Shown here one piece after another: positions 1-11,957 of a DNA stretch of 64,000 nucleotides. A model generated the notes under the pieces. That model saw nothing but the letters and a program-made list of their open reading frames with translations, searched no databases and was not told the origin of the DNA. Location: the NCBI GenBank assembly GCA_036674765.1, contig JARVKI010000003.1, positions 496,001 through 560,000 of the forward strand, given 5' to 3'. The DNA is from Seiridium cupressi (lineage: Eukaryota > Ascomycota > Sordariomycetes > Amphisphaeriales > Sporocadaceae). Position numbers and translations under genes: made by a program. Positions within the stretch are counted from its first letter, which is position 1; every line of letters starts with the position of its first letter.

Positions 1-713
1 CACTGGCCAGAGGTTGAAAGTATTGAAATTTAGCGGAGCTTTTCTGAAGTTAAGCCGGCCGAGGATTCCCCGCGTTACGTTTAAAAACACTGAGCAACTA
101 CAGCTATAACTACATGTAGGTACCAACCACTGCACGTAACTATTGTCACCTGCTGGCACAAGCCGAACAAATGAATACCAGTATTGCATAGGTACCGAAG
201 ACATTACGTTTCTCTGCAAGCTTTCACTCAACGTCGCCACATGGTTTGGGGTCTATAATTTCTACACATGGGTTTACTTGCACAGAAACCAACCATTACA
301 GATGTTCCTTCTTCACATTCAAATCCGTGGGAGTATTATCGTGGAGGCATCATAATTTGAATCTGGTCAATTGACTTTCCAAGGTCTCGAAACCACTACT
401 GGAGGGTTTCGAAACCAGGTATGATTGATAACTTCCCATGGGCGAAGGGGAAGGGCAAGGGCCCTTCCATGCTATTGATACATGACGGCAGACCTTGCCC
501 AAAGAAGTGAAGATAATAACAGAATACAATAGAATCGAAGTTGCAAGTGCAGCCAAATCGATGAGGTTCCCAAGTCGTGGCATCGTAGCTTTCCCAAGAG
601 TGAACTCCGAACTTTATACCAAGGATCAATCCATCCTGTTCTATATAACCCAGCCGCTGCGCCCTCCTCCTAAGAGGTTTTTGGTGTGTACAAGAATCGA
701 AAGACGGTCACTT
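1..713. other. Gene-free left edge
   Basis: I see no convincing gene here. The open frames are short, overlap each other on both strands and lack recognisable domains. The DUF1996 gene ends at 714 on the minus strand, so the right part of this stretch should hold its 3' untranslated region. Two 12-base near-identical palindromes at 383-416 are listed separately. Confidence 0.6.
383..416. repeat. Pair of 12-base palindromes
   Basis: Positions 383-394 read GGTCTCGAAACC and 405-416 read GGTTTCGAAACC, separated by 10 bases. The second is a perfect palindrome and the first differs at one base. Such a pair could be a dimeric regulator site or a small hairpin. Nothing else in the sequence assigns a function. 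Confidence 0.5.
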
Positions 714-2344
714 TTAATGCCGGATTTGGTTGGAGCGTCTGTGGCGAGCGAGGTGGCCAACGTGTTCGTGAGCATGGCGCTTCACGGGTGCAGTCTCTTC
801 GGCCCAGACGGTAATAGTCTGAGTCGCGGTGACGATGTCATAAACAGTCGAAACCAGAGAATCAGAACCAGCCGAGGGCTGCTCCACGTTGGCAGCGACA
901 GCGGTGGGGTAAGTCGAGTCACCGCTGGCGGCAGAAGCTGCCGTCGCCTCTGGTAGCTCCGTGGCGGAGGTGATAGTCGTGGCTTTGCCCTTCTTGCCTC
1001 CTAGGCTAACAGATGATATGACATAGGTGGCTAGAGTTTCGCTGCTAACAGGCTCACTTGATGCGGCAACGGAAGTGGTTGGCGAGGAACCTGCGCTGGT
1101 GGCAGCGGCACTTGACTTGACGGCGGATGTTGAGTAAGAAGCAGCACCGCTTGATGACCCACTACCACTCGAGCCGCTTCCACTTGAACTGCCGTAACTC
1201 CAGCCAGACAAAGGATTGTTGCCTGGGAGGGCGGTCAGAGTGTCACTAAGCGCCAAAGCCTCCACGATTGGTGAGGCGATCTTGCAGTCATTGTCATCAT
1301 TCAGGCCACCCGGGATATCGGGGCAGTTATCCATGCCAATATCGCCGGCGTTACAGCCGTCTATGATGGTCTTGAGAGTGTCCTGATCCCATCCCGAGAT
1401 AAAATCACCATGCAGACTGTATCCAGTGACATCTCCGTTCGCCAGGACGAAAGGCTGGGTCTTGCCGTCTGGAGTCCACAGGTCATCAAACAGAGGCGTG
1501 TTCCAGTACAGCTCAAAGAAGATGTGAGGAACATGAGTATAGCCTGAAGGGCAGTTCTGTTTTCCATTGGTGATTGTGGGCCATGCCATGTTGGTTTTGT
1601 AGTCATCAAGACCCGCGTCAGGGTTATAGCAGGAGGGAAAATGAATGTCAGCTCGGAGAGGCGAGGCGTACCCGTCACAAGGATACAGAGGGAAACCAGC
1701 ACCAGCGCCTTTGTTGTTCGGGTCCTGCATACCAGCTGTGGTGCCATCTGAGCCGGCCGGGTAGGAGGCTGGGTCGTAACTAGAGCGCGGGCAGGTGAAT
1801 TGAACGGGCTGAATGGTACCCGCGCCTGGATCGAGGTTGCTGCCACCACCGAAGGCAGGAGGGCTTCTAGTCATAGCATCGCCACTGACCATCTTGAGCC
1901 CCACGGGGAAAGGCTGGATCTCATCATCGGTGGGCTCGAAGCTGTGCCTGGCGTAAGTACAAACTGGGGCAAAGAGAAGTGGAAGAATACTCACAAATAG
2001 TAGACGTTCATGTAGAACAGCGGCACTTTTGTGAAGGTACCATTGTTGGGGTCATGAAAAAAGACCTCGGGAGCCCAGTAGTTGCTCCTGTCATTCTTGA
2101 TCTTTGCGTTTGTGCACGTCGACGAAAGTAGCTGGTCTCCCTCGACAGTCGTGCCAAAGGCGCTTCCTCCCATGATACCGTGAAGGTGAGAAGCGGCAAC
2201 CCCAGGGCTGACAATAGGATCGACACGGCCCTCAGTCATGAATCCGTCGCCATCGAACCGGAGGACAGCAAAAGTCCTATCACTCTTGGCAGCGGCTGCC
2301 AAAGTGGCAACCGCAGCCAATACACCCGTTGTTGTGGCCTTCAT
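714..2344 (-). CDS. Secreted DUF1996 protein with Ser-rich C-terminus
   Basis: There are two exons, 1995-2344 and 714-1947. They are joined across a 47-base intron (GTGAGT donor, CAG acceptor), giving 527 residues. The ATG at 2344 opens a signal peptide (MKATTTGVLAAVATLAAAAKS). The DUF1996 core follows, with the family stretches VDPIVSPGVAASHLHG, YWAPEVFFHDP and FYMNVYY. The splice restores the core in frame just after FYMNVYY. From about residue 370 the chain becomes very rich in Ser, Ala and Gly, as in O-glycosylated wall-associated proteins. It ends in a basic His/Arg tail with no GPI signal. The biochemical function of DUF1996 is not known to me. A secreted, cell-surface role is inferred from the signal peptide and the linker. 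An upstream in-frame ATG at 2452 would bury the signal peptide, so I did not use it. Confidence 0.9.
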
Positions 2345-5300
2345 TGCGAATTCTGTTTCGGTCGAAATATGTGGTATAGGAGAATAATGTGTTTTTGAAT
2401 CGAATTTTCCTTGTGTGGTAAGTCGTGAAATGTTATGATGTTTCCAGAGCACCTGATCGAATGATATATAATTTGAATGCTTCTGACTCGACAGCTAGCA
2501 ATGGGGTTGATGGTAGGGACTGAAATGACTAAGTGTCAAGCGAGCGACCTGTCAAGGCAAGAAAAGAATGGACAAACAACAAAGGTTGTTTTGGTGAAGA
2601 ATGATAGGACGGACACAGCCGGTGAAAGAGTTGTGAGGAGACAAAGAACGACGAGCAGCGTTGAGCAGGCCAGATGTGGTGGTGATATGTAGCGGACCCG
2701 ACCTTCGAGGCCGGCGCATGGCACCCAAACTAAAATAGCCCTGGTATACAAACTTGCCATTCCAGCTTATAATGTGGAGTTTGGGCCCCATGCAGAAGAA
2801 TACCCCTGACTAGGAGCTAGTCATGTTCAACCAGCATTGGCGAGAACATGGTGTGCACTCCAAGAAGCAAGGCGAAAGTATCCGGGCGCAAGGTGTGCAC
2901 CATGCAAGAACCAAGAGGACTGGGCTTGGCGCAAGAAAGAATGCCGCGCGGCTGGGGCAGTTGCCAGAAGAGCCATTTCAACTATGCTCCGGACTGTTCT
3001 TCAAGAGATAGCACCTGAAACTCTGCGACCTTGAGGCTCCCAATCCTTCTGCCTTCCGAGTGAAAGAAGCAAGTGTCAATCCCTGTCGTGGTTGCAGAGA
3101 GGTGATAGTCGAGAAGCACCTAACAGGGGAGACGCTTTCTGTTCCTGGTCTAGAACCGATCAACCAATCGAGGCACGCCAGGAACGCTCCCAATCGGACC
3201 AATACGCCAGGCTCCACAGGGAGGGAGGGGCAGGAATTTTCAACATCCCAGCAGCCGCTCGCCCCGTGGTGTCAATCGACCACGATCGAATGGGATGGTG
3301 ACAAGAGAGCGTGGCCCCGGCGTCAAGGTCCTCCACTGCTACACTACCATTGTGGCGTTTCTTGAGACGATGAGTTAAAATGGGAGGACTTGTGGGAGCG
3401 CACCGGGCCTTCAGTGCTGCGGGCGTCTGCTGGACTTCCGATTGAGGATAGCAACGTGAAGCCTGAACATGAGAGAGGAGTGCAGACTTTTCCACGTCTA
3501 CAAACTCGCTTTCCCCCCGGACCAGTCCACGTCTTTGGAGTGGCGGAAAAGCATGGTGCAGCCCAATCACACCTGATTGTCTCAACATACGTGATGATTG
3601 GGGATTCCAGCTTGCTTCGGTTCCTCACGACTGCAGGCTGCCGCATAGGAGGATTGATTGTTGCTACAGGCTGAGCCTCTCGTTCACCTGGTAGCAAGCA
3701 AACGATGGGTTCTTCGTACTAGACCAAAATATGACCCGGGCGACCGGTTCGGGACCATTTACGATTGTTTCGAAGATCATTGAGCCAAGGCAGTAAAGGC
3801 CTCGTGGAAAGCGGGCGTGTTTCTCGACCAGGCGGTGGGAATCAGGAATGTGTGTCCGGGAGGGATTAGCAGCGGCAAACGTGGTCCCCAGGGCTTGCAG
3901 CCATCGAAACAAACCAAAAATGACCGCCGTCTGGGATCAGTGATCCTGATGGTTGGCATAGTAGTCGATATTGGCTCGGATGGCGCCGCTCGATGGATTT
4001 AGACTTCGCTAAGAGCCAAATTAACTACAAAAGGTTAAATCCAACTGCGGCGCCCCCACGGGTCTGCGCTGTAGGATCTGGCCCGGCGTCCTGGTTCTGA
4101 TGCTTTTCTTGCGCAGGCCTTTCCTTCATCTTGTATGGGCCAAGGCCAGGAATCATTCGCCACATGTATACAATAGTAGCTTATGATAATGCAATGCAGA
4201 AAAAGCATGCGATATGTTCCGCTATATGAAAAGTAATAATAAATCACGATCAATGTAAGATAAGTTGAAAGAATAGGAACTCGCATCAATCCTGTACATC
4301 ATAGCGCATCATACATTCTACCAAGAGTTGGTTTTTTCAGATCTCTTCTTTTTGGTTTGCTTTTGCCCCCTTTCGTCTGCATTGAGCACAGAAATGTGTG
4401 ATTGGTATCAAGAATCTGAGGGGCTTACTGAGCTGGTGGGCTCGGTCATCAGCTTCGATGACCAGCCTAGACATTGTTGTGAACCAGAAAGGAGGCCACC
4501 CTACCTGCCTACCTTTCATCATTGAACCATTTTTGGGGTTTCTGCGAGCCAAATCCCTTGAGTTGACCCTGTCAGAATCTAGGCGTATCTGATCTTGAGG
4601 GGGGGCAGCTTTACGCGAAGGGAAATTGTACGTCTCCGCCTTCTTCGGCACCGTACCCTCTACCCTTGACCATCCATTTCTACCGGCCCCCAGACAAACT
4701 GTCATCCGATGTTATGGGTAACACTGGGCTGATTGGTTTTCAAAGCCTTTGACGAATTGCGAGACACCGCTGATTCTGATGCGCCCTGTAGAAGTATTTC
4801 CAGGCGCAAAGCTGCATATTGGTGAACGACCAGGGGCTTATTGGTGTGTGAAAAGTTCGACGACTAAATCGTGATTGCTCCCGCAGCCGGAGTAGTCGAT
4901 CTCGACTCAACGCTGCCGATTGGACCAGCCTTTTCTGCAGAATTCTGGAGGGCGCGGGCGCGGGCGCGGGTTTTCTTGCGCATGGACTCGCAGCAAGCGA
5001 CAGACTCGGCTCTTCTCTCAGCCTATGAAAACTATAGCACAGCATGTCATTGTACTGGCGCGCGCCAGCATTCACAAAGCCATATGTTTCCCTTTCATTT
5101 CCTCAGCGTAGAATTCAAGCACAAGCTCGAGGACCGGCTCAACCCAGGTTCTTGCTATAACCACGGTTGCGGTCCTTCGCTCCCTAACTCTGACAGGCAA
5201 CACCACGTTTTAGGTGGCATATTGCACGGCATATCGTGGTTTCGCAAGCCACAATTTTTTCTTCCAAGGCCCGGTCCAATGACGGCTTCAGAAAAATTAA

Positions 5301-5807
5301 CCCTAGCTCGAGCCGCGACTCAGTTCGTATACATATTGTGACATATCCGATGGCAGCCTGCATCTCCGGTCTGCAGGAAAATGCGGAGGCGTGTTCATGA
5401 CGAATCGCACATTTAGTAGTCAACAATCGATACGCCGCACGGCTAGCTGCATTTCGTGGATTCGGTTTTCCTTGCCGCCTCTATCTCATCATACCGGTAC
5501 GAATCTTACTGACATGTCCATGCCCAGAATTATACAGGTTACTTAACCACGGCATTTGGGAACGCGCTCCAACGAGTGCGATGAATTCCTACACGAAAAG
5601 AATGGGCAACTATTGCCTGTCATGAGTATTTTTGGTAATCGAAACAAGGCATATATGGCTCTTACGAGGATTTCTCCACTGCGCCTGCACATGAGTAAAA
5701 CAGTAGTTTTGACATGACCTAATCTTCAGACCGTCCACACATCTCCTGAGACTAAATTGTTGTCGAAGTGACAGACCAATGCTCCAGCGGATTTCCGATG
5801 CAATTAT
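2345..5807. other. 3.5-kb gene-free region
   Basis: No recognisable coding region, tRNA or rRNA is visible. The longest open frames (around 3160-3590 minus and 4871-5341 plus) are of low complexity or composition-driven, overlap others, and show no domain or plausible intron structure. The left end should include the DUF1996 promoter and the right end the 3' side of the amidohydrolase gene. This is the longest empty stretch in the window. It may hold decayed sequence beyond recognition by eye. Confidence 0.5.
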
Positions 5808-8800
5808 CTAGACTGATTCATCGGTGCTATCATCTGGCCAACAAGTGCCCACCTCCAATTTTCCTTCTGCCGTCTCCTCGAACGAGAGAACAACTGAGCC
5901 ACCCCATTGCAACGGATTGTTTTCCCACAAAACGATGTCTTTGCTGGGTTTTAAACCCAGAATATCCTCCACGTTCTTGGTAGCTAGCCGGATGGCCTCC
6001 TGCTCGCCAAGACCGGCATATTTGGCCGCCCAGGATGCCTCGAGAGCCAAATCATGAATGCGAGCATCCGTTACAGGGACTTTGTACGTGAAGCATTGCG
6101 TTAGCGCGTTGAACTACCAACACCAGGAGGCTCTCTTACCGTCAGCCGCGACCGAGACGGCGTATTGTACACCCGCCTCGCTCAAAATACTCGCAGGACT
6201 TCGAGTCAGTGGAGGTCCCACCAAGCTATCCTTCGTGTCCCAGCTCTCCGGCCCTGGACGTGTGGCAGATAGGATAACGGATATGTTCGCAGCGGCCAGC
6301 TCTTTTGCCAACTGGTCGATCTGGTTAGTGCTATTGGCCCCTCCCTTGTAGATGAAATGACAATGACGACTCAGTACTCACAGCTGGTGCTCCATGTCCA
6401 CCGTTGATCACGACGTTTACGCCTGGGAAATCTTTCTTGAGTAATATGACCTGTTGGGTATGTGCCTAGGCGAGGGAATGGTTAGAGTTCGGCAGTGATA
6501 TCGTCGTTTTTGATGGACTTACAACACTTTCGACCTGGATGATCAGCGGCATCTTGCCTTCTGCCACAAGACTATAAGCGCTCTCGTTGTTTTTTCCACG
6601 GTTGTCGTCTAGAATTTCCCGGAGTGTTTTGATTGCCATGCTCACACTCCCGACACCTCTGCTTGCTTGACCAATGACCACATGGAGGCCGATTTCGTTC
6701 TGGAAAATGCCGCCATCCAGGACCGTTTTAGTGCCCAAGGTCCGGATGCCAACGGAAACACCCTGGACCAAACCTTCAGGCTCAAAGTGTACGGCGGGAA
6801 ATCCTGGTGGCGTTATTGCTCTTGTCACTCCTCCAAGGCGCGCTCTGACGAAGGTCTTGCCGTCGAGATAGACGCCATACTTGGCATAATCAACCGATGC
6901 GGGATTCTTGACGTCCTTCACCCTAGCTACCCCGTTTCCGGTTTCCTCCTCCAGGGCAATTTCTGTCATGCCGAGGCTACCGGTCACAGCAGTAAGGCCA
7001 GGAAGCAGATGCCCATTCTGTAACGTCAATACGACTGCGTCATCACCTGTCGCTGTAACAACTGCATTGCCACACTCAGTCGCTAGGCAGGATATTTCGC
7101 CATTGTCGACGACAAGAGTTAGGTTATCATTGCCAGATGCTGAGATCGAAGCTGTGAGTTGCGGATGGTTGTCTAGAAATGCCTTCTTTATTCCACGGAT
7201 CACAAAACTCTGGCCGTGTCGTTTAGCTGACGCGCAGAAATTCTGAGCGACCTCAGATTCTTGCCTGATCCGCATTATCGGCATTTCTACAAATTTTGAG
7301 GTTAGGGACGACGTCTCTAGGGAGGATCCCGTGGAAATTTGAACGACCTTCGAGTCTAAAGTCGGTATGCCGTCAATGAAGACTTGCTGAGGTGTTGCGC
7401 CGATCGATAGGGGATAGTCATCCCACTGTGCATTTCAAAGTTAGCTGTCTATCGGATGATTTTGATACCGCTTCAACCTGCGAGCAAGAGCGAGGTCCTG
7501 GTTACATCAGGTACTGCAATATATTCCACTTACAACGACTACGTCGGCATCGTAACCCGAGCGAACGTACCCGATGCGGTAGTCCAAGTCCAAAGCCTTT
7601 GCCGGAATCGAGGTCACGGATTGGAGAGCCTTCTCAGCTGGTAAGTGAAACGCGTGGCCTGAAGCGGCTTGAGACCTACAACAAGTCAGTAGATTGCAAT
7701 CAGTCACTGAGAGATATTCATCACTGACATGACGTATTTAGCATTAGTCGACGCCATCGCGTGGTCCTGTTTGGTGTCAAGTCAGCTTTCTAAATCGTGC
7801 CGCCTACTCACCGTTGGCTTACGGATTTATATGCGACAGGTAAGCCACTACAACATCTGGACTCAGTCTTTGCCTCTTCTTACATGCTTGATGAGTTGTC
7901 GGGAGTTAAAAACCAAGTTTCAAGAGCAAAACCGCTGAACCGGAAACTGGTAAACTCCCAGAACAGGCTATAAGGGGCATGAAAAGACTCTGGAAGTTGC
8001 TTACTGAGCGTTGATTATTGCTCCAGCATAGAGACTTGGGTTATATGCCTCATGCTTGTACAAGGCAGCCTCCGCAAATGTGGCAATGGTGATATTGCTA
8101 TCAAAGTCAGCTCGGCTCCATATGCAGGTTGTCAGCAGTACTCACCCGCCGTAGGCTTTGAGCATTTCTGGAACTTGCCATGCCTCGATTGCATGGTGGA
8201 ACGCCCGCACCTGAATGCCGAATTCCTTGACGACACCAAGCATAGTCTCGAAATCCTCGGGTTCATAGCAATGGTTATGCATCGCCACTTGCCCTCTTAT
8301 CAAAGCAATTGTTGATTCGAGTTCGAGCTCCTCTGGATAACCGCCCTTCTCCTCGAAAAAGTGGCTCCTCTCTGCAGATGTATGGAGTCGTGAGGCAGTG
8401 CCACACCACGCCTCTTGTCTATCTATCAGTTCCTTCGCACGCGTGAGATGATGGCGAAGCAAATAGGCATTGGCCATTCGAACATGACCATAAACACGTT
8501 TGGGGTTTTCTCCGCACGCGAACTTCATGTATCGGTGGCGATCCTGAGCATCAATACCGTTCTCCAACAGCATCTCCTCGACGACATACTCGCCAAGTTC
8601 ACCAGCCTTTGCGATATTCTTTACGACAGTTCCTTCTCCTCCCATAATATTAGCCGAACCAGGAAGGACTAGACTGGAGGTAATACCACCCGAGGCAATA
8701 ATCTTTGTTGCCGGGTCATATGCCTTGAGAGATTCAATAATCTTGAGGAACGGAGTCAGAGGTCCAAATAATGGATTCATTTCTGAACGCCCAAATTAGC

Positions 8801-9425
8801 TGAATTGTATATACCTGCGTGAGAGAGGTCTACCATTTTCGTCACTAAGTACCTCCAAGCGCGGCCAAACATCTGCGAGATGATGTGAATGCATGTCCAC
8901 GAGACCAGGGGTCACGTATCGTCCGTTTAGGTCATATTGCACACCATCCTCCAAGATGGACTGGGCCGTCGATGCGGGAGAAACGGATGTGATCAGCCCC
9001 TTAGAGAATATGATGTCCACAGGCGTCGACGAAAACGTCTCGCCGTCAAACAAGGTTGCGTTGCGCAGCACAATCGTTCCATTCTGACCACGTACAGCAT
9101 TCCACCTGGGATTCCGCTCTCGAGACTCGGGGCAGACGTCTGGCGGTAAATGATTGCGGGCTGCACATAGGCCAGCAGACGCCTCGAACTTCTGAAGCGC
9201 GATTGAGGCAAAAGCGTCAGCTGGGGAGGACCTTAGCAAGATCTCCTTTCCAAATGGCAAGCAGAAGTAGGAGAGCACAGATGTCAGAAGTAACGCGGAT
9301 AATACGGGAACAGAGCAGGCGCGTTGGAGCCGGCGACCAAAGCGCGGCCGGCGGTACGCGTATGCTTCCACCTCGTAAGGTGGAGGCAATAGTTGAGCAG
9401 CGTGCTCGTCCTTTGACACGACCAT
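5808..9425 (-). CDS. Membrane-anchored tandem amidohydrolase (10 exons)
   Basis: The exons are 8834-9425, 8146-8782, 8005-8097, 7823-7847, 7729-7766, 7534-7675, 6523-7425, 6382-6465, 6140-6320 and 5808-6079, giving 988 residues. The start is the ATG at 9425. A single hydrophobic helix lies at about residues 39-58, so the protein probably has a type II anchor. The first domain is imidazolonepropionase-like. It has the metal motif HSH (H179, H181) in PGLVDMHSHH, later histidines in VAMHNH and RAFHHAIEAW, and the metal aspartate in YKSDHAM, a motif completed only by two micro-exons. The second half (exons 7-10) repeats the fold, but its HxH position reads LLPGLTAVTGSLG, so it probably does not bind metal. 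The family cleaves C-N bonds in cyclic amides or dipeptides, and the substrate cannot be read from the sequence. Confidence 0.88.
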
Positions 9426-10320
9426 ATTCAACAGTTCGAATTTCTCCCGCCGTCTACACCTGGCGTGAAGACGTTGAGGCGGGAAGCTGGTATTGGCAAA
9501 CAGCCAGGTATATGAATATTAGTGGAGCGGTCCGAACTCCGGCTGCAATTCCGAAATCAGATCAACTAGTGTACGGATTATCGCAGTCGTCATCACAACA
9601 GTATCCATCGAAATCCCGGTCTCGATTGATGAACATGGTTAGAAAGCCTGCCGGGTTTAATACACTTGTACGGTGTAGGAAGGTGATAAGGCTTGAATGC
9701 CCAAGAGAGTTGTACAATCGAGCCCGGTACCTAAGTTTAGGCGCTGAGGATGCTAAATCACTTTGTTCACTGGCTCATTATTTGGTGCACAGAGCGAGAC
9801 CAAGCACCCTAACATGATTGGGTCAATCTACGCCAGCAAAAATACAACAAACCAGTGACTTCGTTGTGGATAGAATGTCTGGATCATGCTATGTTGGGGT
9901 TTATGTATAAGGTAACCTCAGTCTGGGAATGGAGTCCTGTGAAGGAAAGGAGCTCATTGTATAAGTACGCAGCTGCGCGCACGTGTAGTGACTCTGCCCT
10001 TTGTGGTACGCCGCACTCCGCGACGATAACACATGCCCTGGCAACAACTGTCGCATTAGGGTCAACTAGTATATATATCACTTCATAGTCGCATATGCGC
10101 CTGAATCAATTGGCTCAATGAATCAATGTCAAATGCCACCTATGAAATAGATGCCTTGCGCAGGCAATTCATACGATCAAGCTTAGACGACAGACTATCG
10201 CCCCGATGCTATGAATTCCGGTCGTTGATCCTGCAAGACTTATACATACAGCTTAGCCAATGTGTAATTCGGGGCGATATCCAATATCGGTCTCGACTCC
10301 CTTTGGGGAAGTTCTCCAAG
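9426..10320. other. Divergent intergenic region
   Basis: About 0.9 kb lies between the amidohydrolase start (minus) and the phosphatase pseudogene (plus). An open plus-strand frame at 9056-9817 overlaps the amidohydrolase exon and has no domain. The region should hold the amidohydrolase promoter. I see nothing else. Confidence 0.5.
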
Positions 10321-11586
10321 ATGAGTTTTGTCGGTATGACACGATTTCTCAGAGTTTGTTTTGGCGTATTGGTCACAGGCTTTCTCCTTTGTTTTTGGCC
10401 GACCTCGATGGCCAACATGACCACCACGCCGGCGAGGCATTCTTCCCAGGCGGAAAAGCCCCTTTTGAGGTTGACGCCAGCCAAGACCCCCAATATCGTG
10501 ATATCTGCGGACCTACATTATGGAGAAGAAGAAGACGGGTGGGGGTGTCGATCAGGATATCAATTCAACTCGCGTCATGAGGAACGTTCTCGATGCCGAG
10601 AGACCTGATTTTGTCGTCATTAACGGTGATCCCATCACCGGCGAAAAACACTTTCAAAGAGAACAGTATTGGATATGTGGATCATATCGTTAAGCCCTTG
10701 GTCGAGCGAAGCATACCCTGGGCAAGCACATATGGCAATCATGATTCAAAGTTCAACCTGTCGAGGGAGGCTCTATTTGTAAAGGAGAGATCTTATGCTC
10801 TATCGTACACAAGACGGATGAACTCAAGCCTACAGGGCATCACTAATTACTATCTGCTTCTTTATGACGACATATCCGCAGGGAACCCCCAACTAATCGC
10901 TGTCTTTTGGTTCTTCGATAATGGTGGAGGTGCGTCCTTTCAACAGTAAGCAATGTCTCGGTCAACTCAGTAAACACTCGAAGCAAGCCACGGAATTTTG
11001 CCCAGCCTGGCCTTTGTCCATATACCACCTCATGTCTTTTTACATGCGCAAAACGAATGGCTGGACCCGCGACGGTTCCCAAGGGTAAACGGTGACGTGC
11101 CTGTTGACATAGAAGGGCAAGGTGCTGAAGATGAAGATTATGTGCGTGCTTTGCTTGATAGTAAGGGCCGTGCGCACATTTCTGTTTCATTTCCTAGCCT
11201 CCTAGGCCTCGGTTTTGGAGTCAATCAATCTCTTGGGAGCCAATATTCCTTGAGACCAATTTTGAACTCCTAGTACCTGTTATCAAGAGTAACCACTGAC
11301 CGTGATTTGACGTAGTGCTGAGCATACATGTCGGTCAGGACCATGGTAATGCTTGATGTTCGACTTAACCGGGGAATGCTTATGCTTTTCGAAGCATTCT
11401 GCTGCTTATGGAGGGTATGGCTCATGGAACCGAGGCTCCCGAGTCCTGCAGTTGTCCTTTGGCTCATTCGCGGCAGACTTCCAAGTCGACACCTGGGTGA
11501 GAATGGAAGGCGGTGAGACGGTGTCGCAGGTTTCGCTCAATAAAAATTATGGTTTGGACACATGTTCGAGCGACGATGGAGAATGA
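10321..11586 (+). pseudogene. Decayed Dcr2-like metallophosphoesterase
   Basis: The remnant runs from a hydrophobic N-terminal anchor near 10336 through recognisable calcineurin-like phosphoesterase blocks. These are DLHYGEEED, FVVINGD, WASTYGNHDS, PSLAFVHIP, GQDHGN and YGGYGSWNRGSR. They are spread over different reading frames. There is a +1 shift in a G run near 10550 and another in an A run near 10645. In-frame TAA codons fall near 10949 and 10972. A TGA stands where GNAWC would be expected, near 11380, and a further shift precedes the final block. One authentic intron appears to survive (about 11162-11315). The family (Dcr2, purple-acid-phosphatase-like) hydrolyses phosphoesters. This copy should not make a full enzyme. 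Two of the shifts could be sequencing errors in homopolymers, but the stops argue for real decay. Confidence 0.75.
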
Positions 11587-11957
11587 CATGAGACCCCCCT
11601 TCAACGCTGAGATATGAATTTCGAGGAATAATTTTCTGACAAGATTAAATCCTCTTTTGTCGTTAGGTTTTACAATAAGTTTGATATATAACGTAAAGAT
11701 ATACTGCTAGCGAAGGGCAAGCGGAAAGAGCATGATGCCAGTCAGATAGAAACAATTTGAATAATATTCATCTTGAGAGAGAAGGATCTGCTGTCGTGTC
11801 CCCGGAGCCCCTGTTACATCCCATCATGATCATCTGCAATGGTGATTTGAGAACAATTGTCATGATACGTAAGTTAAATTTAAAAATACAGAGCTTATCT
11901 TCATGCTCCTACCGAGGGCATGAATGCCATCGAGTAATACGGAGGCACCCAGCGGCA
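11587..11957. other. Short convergent gap
   Basis: This is AT-rich sequence between the pseudogene and the 3' end of the convergent glutathione transferase. I see no gene. It probably carries the transferase 3' untranslated region. Confidence 0.5.

Noticed and set aside
1361..1849. 162-codon minus-strand open frame inside the DUF1996 gene
   Set aside because: It is another frame of the DUF1996 exon, whose product has clear family motifs. This one has none.
3160..3588. 142-codon minus-strand open frame
   Set aside because: It has no domain, no hydrophobic or repeat pattern and no plausible neighbouring exons, and a comparable open frame exists on the other strand.
7507..7990. A possible extra coding exon in the long amidohydrolase intron (open frame ending near 7873)
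   Set aside because: An in-frame exon can be drawn, but its product does not match the family. The 25-base exon at 7823-7847 restores HGLPVAYKSDH exactly, so the longer exon was dropped.
9056..9817. 253-codon plus-strand open frame
   Set aside because: It lies antisense to the first amidohydrolase exon and its promoter, is rich in Arg and Ser, and has no domain.
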